DNA from: an uncultured Bacteroidota bacterium
Lineage (GTDB): Bacteria; Bacteroidota; Bacteroidia; Flavobacteriales; Flavobacteriaceae
NCBI GenBank assembly: GCA_902581145.1
Contig: CACHNE010000006.1
Coordinates: 1 to 64,000 of the forward strand
DNA: 64,000 nt
Reading direction: 5' to 3'
How positions within the stretch are numbered: the first letter of the stretch is position 1; the number at the start of each line of letters is the position of its first letter. The translations under genes were made by a program, and so were the position numbers. Under the pieces are notes generated by a model. That model was not told where the DNA came from. It ran no database searches and saw only the letters and a program-made list of their open reading frames with translations. Of the stretch, positions 27,940 to 36,364 are shown in pieces.

Positions 27940-28513
27940 TTAGTTGTTTTATAAATTTTAGTAAATATTCAACCGATTCAGAAATTGACATATTTTTTAG
28001 GGTTACTTCAGCCATAGTAGGTTTTTCGTAAGGTGCATCGATCCCAGTAAACCCCTTTATCTCACCAGCTAATGCCTTCTTGTAAAGCCCTTTAGGGTCT
28101 CTTTTAATACATTCCTCTACATCAGTATCAACAAATACCTCTTTAAAGTCATCACCAATTAAATCTCTTGCGTCTTGTCTGTCTGCAATATATGGAGATA
28201 TAAAAGCAGTCAAAACGATAGTACCGGAATCAGCAAAAAGTTTAGCTACTTCACTGATTCTTCTGATATTTTCTTTTCTGTCTTCTGGGGAAAAAGATAA
28301 GTCTTTATTTAAACCCATTCTTATGTTATCACCGTCGAGGATATAAGTTTTCTTTCCTAGTTTATTTAACTCGTCGTCTAAAGCATTGGCAATTGTAGAT
28401 TTTCCTGAGCCAGAAAGTCCAGTAAACCATAGTACCATTCCCTTTTGACCGTTAACTTTCTCTCTTCTTTCTCTTGTAACAGTAAAATTATGCTTAGTTA
28501 AATTTGTTGACAT
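27932..28513 (-). CDS. cysC: adenylylsulfate (APS) kinase
   Basis: A 193-residue kinase that phosphorylates APS to PAPS, the sulfate donor of sulfotransferases. The P-loop is GLSGSGKST (residues 32-40). YILDGDNIRMGLNKDLSFS near 56, the RRISEVAKLF helix, the TAFISPY segment and FVDTDVEECIKRDPKGLYKKA near 126 are standard for CysC. ATP sulfurylase (CysDN or Sat) is not in the window. A clear promoter lies just upstream. Together with the sulfotransferase and cysQ in the polysaccharide operon it suggests sulfation of the glycan. Confidence 0.94.
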   Translation of the reverse strand: MSTNLTKHNFTVTRERREKVNGQKGMVLWFTGLSGSGKSTIANALDDELNKLGKKTYILDGDNIRMGLNKDLSFSPEDRKENIRRISEVAKLFADSGTIVLTAFISPYIADRQDARDLIGDDFKEVFVDTDVEECIKRDPKGLYKKALAGEIKGFTGIDAPYEKPTMAEVTLKNMSISESVEYLLKFIKQLND

Positions 28514-28540
28514 ATTTTAATTTATTTGATGTACAGGGCG

Positions 28541-28572
28541 CAAATATAGTTAAAGGCTATGTCCATTTCAAA
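28541..28572 (-). promoter_or_regulatory. Bacteroidetes-type promoter for cysC
   Basis: On the minus strand TTTG (28572-28569) is followed after 20 bases by TATATTTG (28548-28541). This matches the sigma-ABfr consensus of TTTG, about 19 bases, TAnnTTTG. Transcription would start near 28534, leaving a leader of about 20 bases before the cysC ATG at 28513. Confidence 0.7.
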
Positions 28573-28588
28573 TAATAAACAAGATATA

Positions 28589-29413
28589 TTAATGTATGCT
28601 ATTTATTTTTATTTTGTACATCATTGGACTTCCAAAAGTTTCTGCTTCAGATGTAACCCAAAAAGTATTTTTATCAATTATTTTAATCGACTCAACTTGG
28701 GTTTTCTCTAAAGGAATTTTGTAAATATCAATATAATAGTTAATTGGTTTTTTGGGGTCAAAATCTTTTATTTTCAAAATATAATACTCATCACCTTTAA
28801 ATGAAAGACTTCCAGTTAATGCCAAAAGTTTGGTTTTGGAATCATAATCTGCTCCAGTAATAATTGATTGTGTATTTAAGCGACCTATTTTTTTGGCTTC
28901 ATATGTACCAGCTATTTTTGGTACAGTATAAATTTCTGTAATTTTTTTAAGCTTATTCTTTGTAAATATTATTAAACTATCATCTACTATAATTAACCCT
29001 TCTGCATCATACTGAGATGATTTTTCAAGTGTGATAAATTTATCTTGTTCAGGATAATGGAAATTAATAATCTCATAAGAATTGTTTTCAGAATTTACAG
29101 GAATCTTAATAATTCGTAAATTTTCTCTTGTATCAAAATTATTTCCTGTGTCAGCTATGTAAATAAATTCTTCGTCAGCAGTTAAATCCTCCCAATCATT
29201 ATTTTTTAAATCATTAAACATTCTTCTATTGAGCATTTCACCATCTTTATTTAAATAATATAAATTTGATGGGTTTCCTGAATCGTTAATAGTAATTAAA
29301 TTATTATCAACAATCTCTAATCCAGAAGTTTCATAGACTGATATTGGAAGTTCAGTTTCAGAGATAATGGTTTGTGCATCAAGTTTTGCTACAAGAAAAA
29401 AAAATATAAGTAA
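28589..29413 (-). CDS. secreted beta-propeller-like protein of unknown function, start unclear
   Basis: A frame of about 275 residues with repeats of the SdiA-regulated/esterase-like propeller kind: TSGLEIVDNNLITINDSGNPSNLYYL, DWEDLTADEEFIYIADTGNN, then YDAEGLIIVDDSLIIFTK and ITGADYDSKTKLLALTG. A hydrophobic stretch LLIFFFLVAKLDAQ at the front looks like a signal peptide. No ATG, GTG or TTG lies between the tRNA 3' end and that stretch. The open frame continues through the whole tRNA-Arg to an ATG at 29500, but that portion is only tRNA translated. The limit given is the tRNA edge. An ATA or a CTG at the tRNA end may be used, or a base may be missing. Function unknown. Confidence 0.65.
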   Translation of the reverse strand, partial: LLIFFFLVAKLDAQTIISETELPISVYETSGLEIVDNNLITINDSGNPSNLYYLNKDGEMLNRRMFNDLKNNDWEDLTADEEFIYIADTGNNFDTRENLRIIKIPVNSENNSYEIINFHYPEQDKFITLEKSSQYDAEGLIIVDDSLIIFTKNKLKKITEIYTVPKIAGTYEAKKIGRLNTQSIITGADYDSKTKLLALTGSLSFKGDEYYILKIKDFDPKKPINYYIDIYKIPLEKTQVESIKIIDKNTFWVTSEAETFGSPMMYKIKINSIH

Positions 29414-29414
29414 G

Positions 29415-29488
29415 TGGCCCAGGGAGGATTCGAACCCCCAACCCTCAGAGCCGAAATCTGATATTCTATCCAGTTGAACTACTGAGCC
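29415..29488 (-). tRNA. tRNA-Arg (anticodon TCG)
   Basis: A 74-base cloverleaf is readable on the minus strand. The acceptor arm GGCTCAG pairs with CTGGGCC (one G-U), followed by discriminator A. The D-arm region is GTTCAACTGGATAGAAT. The anticodon stem TCAGA/TCTGA encloses loop TTTCGGC with anticodon TCG, reading CGA. The T-arm carries GGTTCGAATCC. CCA is not encoded. It begins 8 bases after the yqeY stop and ends right before the signal peptide of a propeller gene. Confidence 0.95.
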
Positions 29489-29496
29489 TTTTTTTT

Positions 29497-29946
29497 TCAT
29501 GATAAAAATTCTCTAACTATTGTAGATATCATCTTTCCATCAGCCTTACCCATAAGTTTCTTTGTTGATATACCCATAACTTTACCCATATCTTTCATTC
29601 CTTCTGCTCCTATTTCATCAATGACAGATTTTACAATATCTTTAACCTCATCTTCAGAAAGTGCTTTAGGCAAAAATTGTTGTATTAACTCTGCCTCTTT
29701 TAACTCAGGATCGGCTAAATCATTTCTGCCTTGACCTTTATAAATATCAGCGCTGTCTCTTCTCTGTTTTACCAGCTTTTGTAATAATTTCATTTCATCT
29801 TCCTGAGATAATTCTCCGTCGGATGACTTTTGTGTTTTATGTAATAAAATAGCTGACTTAACAGCTCTCAGCGCTGTTAACTTTGTTTGATCTTTACTTT
29901 TCATTGCCTCTTTTAGGGCAGTTGTAATTTTTAATTCTAAACTCAT
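29497..29946 (-). CDS. yqeY: GatB/YqeY domain protein
   Basis: A 149-residue helical protein homologous to the C-terminal tail domain of GatB, thought to bind tRNA. It has LKEAMKSKDQTKLTALRAVKSAI at the front and the typical DPELKEAELIQQFLPKALSEDEV block near residue 83. The GMKDMGKVMG segment near 117 completes the family. In many Bacteroidota it directly follows ftsZ; here galE is placed between them. A tRNA-Arg gene starts 8 bases downstream. Confidence 0.9.
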   Translation of the reverse strand: MSLELKITTALKEAMKSKDQTKLTALRAVKSAILLHKTQKSSDGELSQEDEMKLLQKLVKQRRDSADIYKGQGRNDLADPELKEAELIQQFLPKALSEDEVKDIVKSVIDEIGAEGMKDMGKVMGISTKKLMGKADGKMISTIVREFLS

Positions 29947-29978
29947 ATAAAATGTTTAAACTTTAAATATACTATTTA

Positions 29979-30980
29979 TTAATTTTTTAATTTTTCCCAA
30001 TTCCATGCACTCTCTAACCCTGACTCAAAACTCATAACTGGAAACCACCCCAATTCATCATTAATTTTGGTATTATCAGAATAAATTTTTTCAACATCAC
30101 CAGACCTTCTTGGACCTAATTCATATGAAATTTTTAAATTATTGACTTTTTGAAATGAGTCAATAACCTCTTGAACACTTACACCTTTTCCAACACCCAG
30201 ATTATAAGCGGTTTTTATTTTAGTATTATTCAAAATATGATTTACAGCCATAACATGTGCCTTTGCTAAATCAACTACATGTATGTAATCTCTTACACAT
30301 GTACCATCGATGGTATTATAATCGTTGCCAAATATTTGCATAGACTCTCTTTTACCACTTGCCACCTCACAAATAATCGGAACCAGATTGTTTGGTTTAT
30401 CGGCTGAGCAATCGCCTATCAAACTAGTAGGATGAGAACCAACTGGGTTAAAATATCTCAATGAAATACTATTAATTGTAGATTTTTCGATTAATTTTTC
30501 ACATAACTGTTTAGTTTCACCATAGGGTGATTCCGCTTTTCCAAAAGGTGCCAACTCATTAACAGGTAAAAATTCTGGTGTCCCGTATACGGTACAAGAA
30601 GAAGAAAAAATAATATTATTAACATTATGGCTATTCATTAAATCTATCAATGTTTCTAGTGATCGAATATTATTAGAAAAATATTTATCAGGATGTCTCA
30701 CGGATTCTTCAACAGATTTAAAGGCAGCAAAATGTATTACTGCATCAATATTTTTTTTCTCCTTGAATACCTTATTCATTTGCTCAAAATCTGTGCAATC
30801 AACTTTGTAAAAATCAATCTTACTTTTTATTATTTGTTCAGCCCCTGTGATGTTATTTAATGAGCTGTTTGATAAATTATCAACTACAATAGGTTTATAG
30901 CCAGAGTTGTATAACTCTACTAAAGTATGTGAACCTATATATCCCGCCCCACCAGTAACTAAAATATTTTTTCTGTTCAT
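29979..30980 (-). CDS. galE: UDP-glucose 4-epimerase
   Basis: A 333-residue extended SDR enzyme interconverting UDP-glucose and UDP-galactose. VTGGAGYIGSHTLVEL at the front, DNLSNSS near residue 37, VIHFAAFKSVEESVRHP near 86, SSSCTVYG near 127, SPYGETKQLCE (Tyr/Lys) near 151 and NPVGSHPTSLIG near 182 are diagnostic. It lies 32 bases after ftsZ and 32 bases before yqeY, in the same direction, so it is probably carried by the division operon. It can supply UDP-galactose for the surface glycan. Confidence 0.94.
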   Translation of the reverse strand: MNRKNILVTGGAGYIGSHTLVELYNSGYKPIVVDNLSNSSLNNITGAEQIIKSKIDFYKVDCTDFEQMNKVFKEKKNIDAVIHFAAFKSVEESVRHPDKYFSNNIRSLETLIDLMNSHNVNNIIFSSSCTVYGTPEFLPVNELAPFGKAESPYGETKQLCEKLIEKSTINSISLRYFNPVGSHPTSLIGDCSADKPNNLVPIICEVASGKRESMQIFGNDYNTIDGTCVRDYIHVVDLAKAHVMAVNHILNNTKIKTAYNLGVGKGVSVQEVIDSFQKVNNLKISYELGPRRSGDVEKIYSDNTKINDELGWFPVMSFESGLESAWNWEKLKN

Positions 30981-31012
30981 ATAAATAATTCAATTTTGAT
31001 TCTTGACTTAGA

Positions 31013-32941
31013 TTAGTCTACGTTGTCGTGAAGAAACGAATTGTTTTTTCTAATTTTCATGTCATCATTCTCATCTAACGTAATTGATGTCCTAGAAATT
31101 TCATTATCCTCTGAATAATTTTTATTTTCCAATTCGATCCCTCTTCTTTTGTATGCAGGTTCATTTTCAATATCATCAATTTTTGATTTATTAAACTTGT
31201 AGTTAAATTCCTTCATACGCAATCTTCTTTCTGCAGATCTTTGCTTTTGAAAATCTGAAACAGATGAATTAAAAGGATCTTGCAAATCATCTGTTTCAGA
31301 TTTGTCGACAGCTTCAATTGTTGTAGTGTCAATTTCAGATGAATTCATTTTACTTTCTATCTCGATTACAGATTCAAATAAATGATTTTCATCACTTTCA
31401 TTATTATAATTATCTTCATTATCAATAATATCGTCAATCTCATTTTCGTCTAATTCAGATTCTTGAGATTCAACATCAGAATTATTATTTTTTTCTTTTT
31501 CGTCAAATAATGACCATTCGATTGACGAAGATTCAGCTTCATAATCATTCTCAAATTTCTCAATTTCCTCTTTAGAATCATCCTCAAATGAATTAATACC
31601 AATTCTATTTGTTTCTGAGGTATTCAATGCAGAAATCTCATCTTCAATATCGAAATTGAAATCCTCTTCAACTTCTTCCACCTCATCTAGAATGTGAACT
31701 ATTTTCTCTTCTGAAACTTCATCTTCAATTTCTAACTCAGGTTTGTTTTCAAAATCTTCTTCACTATTAATTTCATTTTGAGTGTCAATTTCAGTTTCCT
31801 CCTCCAATACATGTATAATCCTATCGCTATTTTCAATTTCAGTTTCTTTATCAATGGTGTCATTTGTTTCATTAACTTCAGAAACATGGGAGAATAAATT
31901 ATCACCCTCTAACTCATGAACTATTTTTTCCGGTTCTGTGTTTGAAATCTCATTTTGCTGATCAACATTAAATCCTGTTGCGATTACAGTTACCGAAATT
32001 GAATCAAAGAGTTCAGGATCTTCACCTACACCCATAATTATATTAGCTCCATAACCAGCTTGCTCCTGAATGTAATCATTTATCTCGCCTATTTCATCAA
32101 TGGTTATTTCCTCATTTCCAGAAACAATTAACAATAGTACATTTTTTGCACCGGTGATACGGTTATCATTTAAAAGTGGTGAATCTAGTGCCTTTGTTAT
32201 TGCATCATTTGCTCTATTGGTTCCAGATGATGAAGCAGCACCCATAATAGCTGTACCACTATTACTTAGTACTGTTTTTGCATCTTTCAAATCAATATTC
32301 TGCGTGTAATGATGTGTGATAACCTCGGCAATTCCCTTAGATGCGGTTGATAATACTTCATCAGCTTTTGAAAAACCAGCCTTGAAACCCAGATTGCCAT
32401 ATACTTCTCTTAGTTTATTATTATTTATAATAATCAAAGAATCAACATGATTTCTCAATTTTTCGATTCCTGCCTGAGCTTGATCATTTCTTAATTTTCC
32501 CTCAAAACTAAATGGTGTTGTTACTATCCCGACAGTTAAAATATTCATTTCTCTAGCCATTTGGGCAATTATAGGAGCGGCACCAGTTCCTGTTCCTCCA
32601 CCCATTCCTGCGGTGATAAAAACCATTTTAGTGTTTACATTAAGCATTGCCATTATATCCTCAGCACTTTCAAGGGCAGCCTTTTCACCAACTTCAGGGT
32701 TTGCACCGGCTCCAAGTCCCTCAGTAAGATTAACCCCTAACTGAATTTTATTGGGTACTCCACTATTGTTTAGTGCTTGTGCATCGGTATTGCAAATCAC
32801 GAAATCAACACCTTTAATTCCTTGGCGATACATGTGATTGATAGCATTACTACCTCCACCTCCAACGCCAATTGCTTTAATTACGTTAGATTGATTTTTG
32901 GGTAAATCAAAACTAATTCCTAAATCTAAATTTTCATCCAT
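31013..32941 (-). CDS. ftsZ: cell division protein FtsZ with long acidic C-terminal linker
   Basis: A 642-residue tubulin-like GTPase that forms the division ring. The nucleotide-binding loop GGGTGTG is at residues 114-120, and GVGGGGSNAINHM near 26 and NTDAQAL near 51 are conserved. The globular part ends near residue 330. A linker of about 250 residues rich in Glu, Asp, Ser and Asn follows, then a basic patch near 565-600 and the conserved tail NSFLHDNVD. The long linker is usual for Bacteroidota. Three copies of a motif like KIVHxLE occur around His342, His377 and His416. The gene follows ftsA after 18 bases. Confidence 0.96.
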   Translation of the reverse strand: MDENLDLGISFDLPKNQSNVIKAIGVGGGGSNAINHMYRQGIKGVDFVICNTDAQALNNSGVPNKIQLGVNLTEGLGAGANPEVGEKAALESAEDIMAMLNVNTKMVFITAGMGGGTGTGAAPIIAQMAREMNILTVGIVTTPFSFEGKLRNDQAQAGIEKLRNHVDSLIIINNNKLREVYGNLGFKAGFSKADEVLSTASKGIAEVITHHYTQNIDLKDAKTVLSNSGTAIMGAASSSGTNRANDAITKALDSPLLNDNRITGAKNVLLLIVSGNEEITIDEIGEINDYIQEQAGYGANIIMGVGEDPELFDSISVTVIATGFNVDQQNEISNTEPEKIVHELEGDNLFSHVSEVNETNDTIDKETEIENSDRIIHVLEEETEIDTQNEINSEEDFENKPELEIEDEVSEEKIVHILDEVEEVEEDFNFDIEDEISALNTSETNRIGINSFEDDSKEEIEKFENDYEAESSSIEWSLFDEKEKNNNSDVESQESELDENEIDDIIDNEDNYNNESDENHLFESVIEIESKMNSSEIDTTTIEAVDKSETDDLQDPFNSSVSDFQKQRSAERRLRMKEFNYKFNKSKIDDIENEPAYKRRGIELENKNYSEDNEISRTSITLDENDDMKIRKNNSFLHDNVD

Positions 32942-32959
32942 GGTACAGTATTATTTTTA

Positions 32960-34312
32960 TTATTCAGCATTATCTAAAAAGTCTTGTAGATTCTTTGTTA
33001 ATTTATCTAAAAAAGACTCTCTCTTAATTTTTGTTTTTTCGGGTTTTTGTTCTTTTTCATTTAAATTGTCTTCTTCACTTGATTCAATCACACCATCCTC
33101 TCCATTTGAGTTTTCTAATTCTAAATTTTCTGTAGTATTTTTTTCAATTTTGGAAAGACCATCCATCACTAATCCAACGGCCGTAGCATAAAGTGGACTC
33201 GTGACATTTTTATCAGTATCTCCAGCCAAATGCTCATTTGGATAACCAACTCTAGTATCCATTCCAGTAACGTATTCAACTAATTGCTTCAAATGTTTTA
33301 ATTGGCTTCCCCCACCAGTTAGTACGATTCCCGCAATCAATTTTTTCTTTTGTTCCTCGTGTCCATAATTCTTGATCTCTAGATATACTTGTTCTATAAT
33401 TTCTACAGTTCTTGCATGAATTATTTTTGACAGATTTTTTAACGAAATCTCTTTGGGGTCTCTTCCTCTAAGACCAGGAATAGATACAATTTCATTTTCT
33501 TTATTTTCTCCTGGCCAAGCAGACCCAAATTTTACCTTTAATAATTCTGCTTGCTTTTCAATAATGGAACATCCTTCTTTAATATCTTCAGTAATGACAT
33601 TTCCTCCGAATGGTATAACCGCTGTATGCCTTATAATTCCATCTTTAAAAATTGCCAAGTCTGTAGTTCCTCCACCTATATCAATCAAGGCGACTCCAGC
33701 TTCTTTTTCTTCATTACTAAGTACTGCATTGGCTGATGCTAATGGTTCAAGTGTGATACCATCCAGATCTAAGCCAGCACTTTTTATACACCTTCCAATA
33801 TTCCTGATTGAAGAAACTTGACCAACTACAACATGGAAATTAGCCTCAAGTCTACCTCCGTACATTCCAATAGGCTCCTTAATCTCAGCTTGTCCATCCA
33901 CCTTGAACTCTTGTGGAAGAACATGTATAATTTCTTCCCCAGGAAGCATCACTAATTTATGTACTTGATTTATCAATTTCTCAATATCAGTTTCGTCAAT
34001 AACTTGTTCTGAATTATTTCGGGTTATGTAATCACTATGCTGAAGGCTTCGTATATGTTGTCCTGCAATTCCAACAGTAACACCATCTACTTTAATTCCA
34101 GAAAGTTCTTCTGCTTCAGAAACAGCTTGTTGAATTGATTGAATTGTTTGGGTAATGTTATTAACAACTCCTCGGTGAACACCTAAACTGATTGATTTTC
34201 CAACACCCAAAATCTTCATTTTATTATATTCATTAGTTTGTCCGATCATTGCAACTATCTTAGTTGTACCTATGTCTAATCCGATTGAAATCATATTTTC
34301 TTTCATAATCAT
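32960..34312 (-). CDS. ftsA: cell division protein FtsA
   Basis: A 450-residue actin-like ATPase that tethers FtsZ to the membrane. The phosphate-1 motif is SIGLDIGTTKIVAMIG near residue 8, phosphate-2 is ALIDIGGGTTDLAIF near 207, and GIVLTGGGSQLKHL near 326 is the adenosine motif. After residue 390 there is an acidic tail ending in a basic-amphipathic helix (ESFLDKLTKNLQDFLDN) that fits the membrane-targeting sequence. Its ATG overlaps the ftsQ stop (TAATG). Confidence 0.96.
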   Translation of the reverse strand: MIMKENMISIGLDIGTTKIVAMIGQTNEYNKMKILGVGKSISLGVHRGVVNNITQTIQSIQQAVSEAEELSGIKVDGVTVGIAGQHIRSLQHSDYITRNNSEQVIDETDIEKLINQVHKLVMLPGEEIIHVLPQEFKVDGQAEIKEPIGMYGGRLEANFHVVVGQVSSIRNIGRCIKSAGLDLDGITLEPLASANAVLSNEEKEAGVALIDIGGGTTDLAIFKDGIIRHTAVIPFGGNVITEDIKEGCSIIEKQAELLKVKFGSAWPGENKENEIVSIPGLRGRDPKEISLKNLSKIIHARTVEIIEQVYLEIKNYGHEEQKKKLIAGIVLTGGGSQLKHLKQLVEYVTGMDTRVGYPNEHLAGDTDKNVTSPLYATAVGLVMDGLSKIEKNTTENLELENSNGEDGVIESSEEDNLNEKEQKPEKTKIKRESFLDKLTKNLQDFLDNAE

Positions 34313-35022
34313 TATTTTTTTACTGCCACAACTTGATTTTCAAATTGTAGATTAACCTCTTTGTATTTTTCAATATCATTTTTTCTGACAGCTCTATTGT
34401 AAAAAGCTTTTAGATTTTGAATTTTCTTTTCTAATTTATTGTTATGACCTAACTCAATAAATGTGTTTAAACCAATAAGCTTTAAATTAATCTGCTGATT
34501 TTCATCAATAATAATTTGAGTGATATTTTGATTCAAGAATTTATCATCTCTAATCATTAATGAAACTTTTGTTAAATAATCCAAATCAGAAAATTGATTG
34601 AATCCAAAAATTATCGGAACATCTGCTGAATGTAATTTTGAAAGACTCATAAAATTTGAATTTTTATCTAAATAAAAAATACTGTCGTTTGTAATTATTC
34701 TTGCAACAGGTTCCTTTTGTTTTACATTAATAAATAATTTATTACCTACCATAGTGAAAACCTGAGATTTTTCAACAAGAGTGTTTTTATCTAATTGATC
34801 TTCAATTTTTCTTATAGAAATAGAATCCTTTGTGGTATAAATATATCTTTTGATACTGTTTTTGATAGAGTCAATTGAAATGTAAAATGAAGAGTTGGGT
34901 TGAATTACTACATCAATATCTTCGATTAACCTGTTATTATTAAAATAATTAGAAGCGTATAATATTCCTATTGAAAATATAAATACAAAAAACAATAATA
35001 TTTTACTCCAGTTAAACCGCAT
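34312..35022 (-). CDS. ftsQ: cell division protein FtsQ
   Basis: A 236-residue single-pass inner membrane protein. Residues about 7-25 (ILLFFVFIFSIGILYAS) are the membrane anchor, followed by a periplasmic region with a POTRA-like segment (YISIDSIKNSIKRYI) and a beta-rich FtsQ domain (FINVKQKEPVARI). Sequence conservation is weak, so the call relies on this layout and on its place between murC (11-base overlap) and ftsA (1-base overlap). Confidence 0.88.
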   Translation of the reverse strand: MRFNWSKILLFFVFIFSIGILYASNYFNNNRLIEDIDVVIQPNSSFYISIDSIKNSIKRYIYTTKDSISIRKIEDQLDKNTLVEKSQVFTMVGNKLFINVKQKEPVARIITNDSIFYLDKNSNFMSLSKLHSADVPIIFGFNQFSDLDYLTKVSLMIRDDKFLNQNITQIIIDENQQINLKLIGLNTFIELGHNNKLEKKIQNLKAFYNRAVRKNDIEKYKEVNLQFENQVVAVKK

Positions 35023-36364
35023 ATTCTAACTCCCTTTTTATTTGTTCTACCTCTTTACCTATATCTCCTGCCCCAAGTGTTACATTGACTCTATAACCAA
35101 TATTTTTAATCATATCACTCAAATCCGATTTCTTTGACAGGTATTTATAATTTGATTTAATTTTTTGTAGTAAAATTTCTGAGCTTACTCCACTTATTGG
35201 CTCCTCTCTAGCAGGATATATATCCAATAAAATAACAGCATCAAATTCTGAAAGAACATCGGCAAATTCGTCCAATAAATCTCGTGTTCTCGAAAATAGA
35301 TGAGGCTGAAAAACAACTAATAAATGTTCATTTGGGTAAATTGATTTTAAAGTTTTAAACACCTGTTTTATTTCCTCAGGATGATGTGCATAATCATCAA
35401 TTAAGACTATATTCTCATTATCAATTTTATATGAGAATCTACGTTCTATTCCGTCAAAAGAATCTAAAGCGTTGAAAATTTGTTTTTCTGCTACACCTAA
35501 TTTAAGGGCGATGGAAACTGCAGCAACTGAATTCATAATATTATGAACACCCTGAAGCTTAATTTTTAAATTTTCTAGTCTAGCCCCGTTAAAATGCAAA
35601 TCAAATTGCGAAAAACTACTATTGCATTTGATGTTTTTAACGATATAATCTGAGACATCAGAAATTCCATATTTCAAAGACTTAATATCGACCTGTTCAT
35701 TTGAAATTAAAAACCCTCCATCTAACAAATTATTTTTAAATTCTATAAAGGCTTCATTTAGGTTTTCTGAATCTTCGTAAATATCTAAATGATCAACATC
35801 CAAAGAAGTTATACAAGCAAAATTTGGGTTTAAGTTTAAAAAAGATCTGTCAAATTCATCAGCCTCAACCAAAATAAAATCTTCACCATTATAAATAAAA
35901 TTTGAAGTGTAGTTTTCCATAATTCCTCCAACAAAAGCGCAAAAGGAAAAATCAGCCACTTTTAAAATATGGGCTAGTATTGCTGTTGTTGTGGTTTTCC
36001 CGTGAGTTCCAGCTATCGCAATACATTGACCAAATTTTGAGATTTTTTGTAAAATCTCTGATCTTTTGTGAACTTTAAATTTATTTTCAATAAAAACTTT
36101 AAGTAATGGATGTTTTTTTGAAATTGCTGATGTATAAACGATCAAAGTGTCTTTCTTGTTATCAATGAATTCACTTATATTTAGTTTGCTTGGGTCGTAA
36201 ATCACATTTGCTCCTGATTTTATAAGACCTTCAGTTATAAATGATTTTTCCCTATCATAACCCAAAACAGAAACGCCCTTTTCTATAAAATACTTAGCCA
36301 ATCCGCTCATGCCAATTCCTCCTATACCGATAAAAAAAACTTTATTTATGTTCTCTATGTTCAT
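35012..36364 (-). CDS. murC: UDP-N-acetylmuramate--L-alanine ligase
   Basis: A 450-residue ATP-dependent ligase that adds L-Ala to UDP-MurNAc. It starts with a Rossmann-like UDP-binding loop FFIGIGGIGMSGLA. The ATP loop AGTHGKTTTTA lies near residue 117, DEFDRSFL near 166, LDVDHLDIY near 186 and DDYAHHPEEI near 326; the last is typical of MurC. It overlaps murG by 4 bases and ftsQ by 11. Confidence 0.95.
   Translation of the reverse strand: MNIENINKVFFIGIGGIGMSGLAKYFIEKGVSVLGYDREKSFITEGLIKSGANVIYDPSKLNISEFIDNKKDTLIVYTSAISKKHPLLKVFIENKFKVHKRSEILQKISKFGQCIAIAGTHGKTTTTAILAHILKVADFSFCAFVGGIMENYTSNFIYNGEDFILVEADEFDRSFLNLNPNFACITSLDVDHLDIYEDSENLNEAFIEFKNNLLDGGFLISNEQVDIKSLKYGISDVSDYIVKNIKCNSSFSQFDLHFNGARLENLKIKLQGVHNIMNSVAAVSIALKLGVAEKQIFNALDSFDGIERRFSYKIDNENIVLIDDYAHHPEEIKQVFKTLKSIYPNEHLLVVFQPHLFSRTRDLLDEFADVLSEFDAVILLDIYPAREEPISGVSSEILLQKIKSNYKYLSKKSDLSDMIKNIGYRVNVTLGAGDIGKEVEQIKRELEYAV

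Noticed and set aside
29412-29500. N-terminal extension of the propeller frame starting MKKKGSVVQLDR
   Set aside because: This stretch is the tRNA-Arg gene translated in one frame. The cloverleaf is complete, so I do not treat it as protein sequence.
33453-33821. Plus-strand open frame of 122 codons opposite ftsA
   Set aside because: It is antisense to conserved ftsA coding sequence and its composition reflects the reverse complement of ftsA codons.
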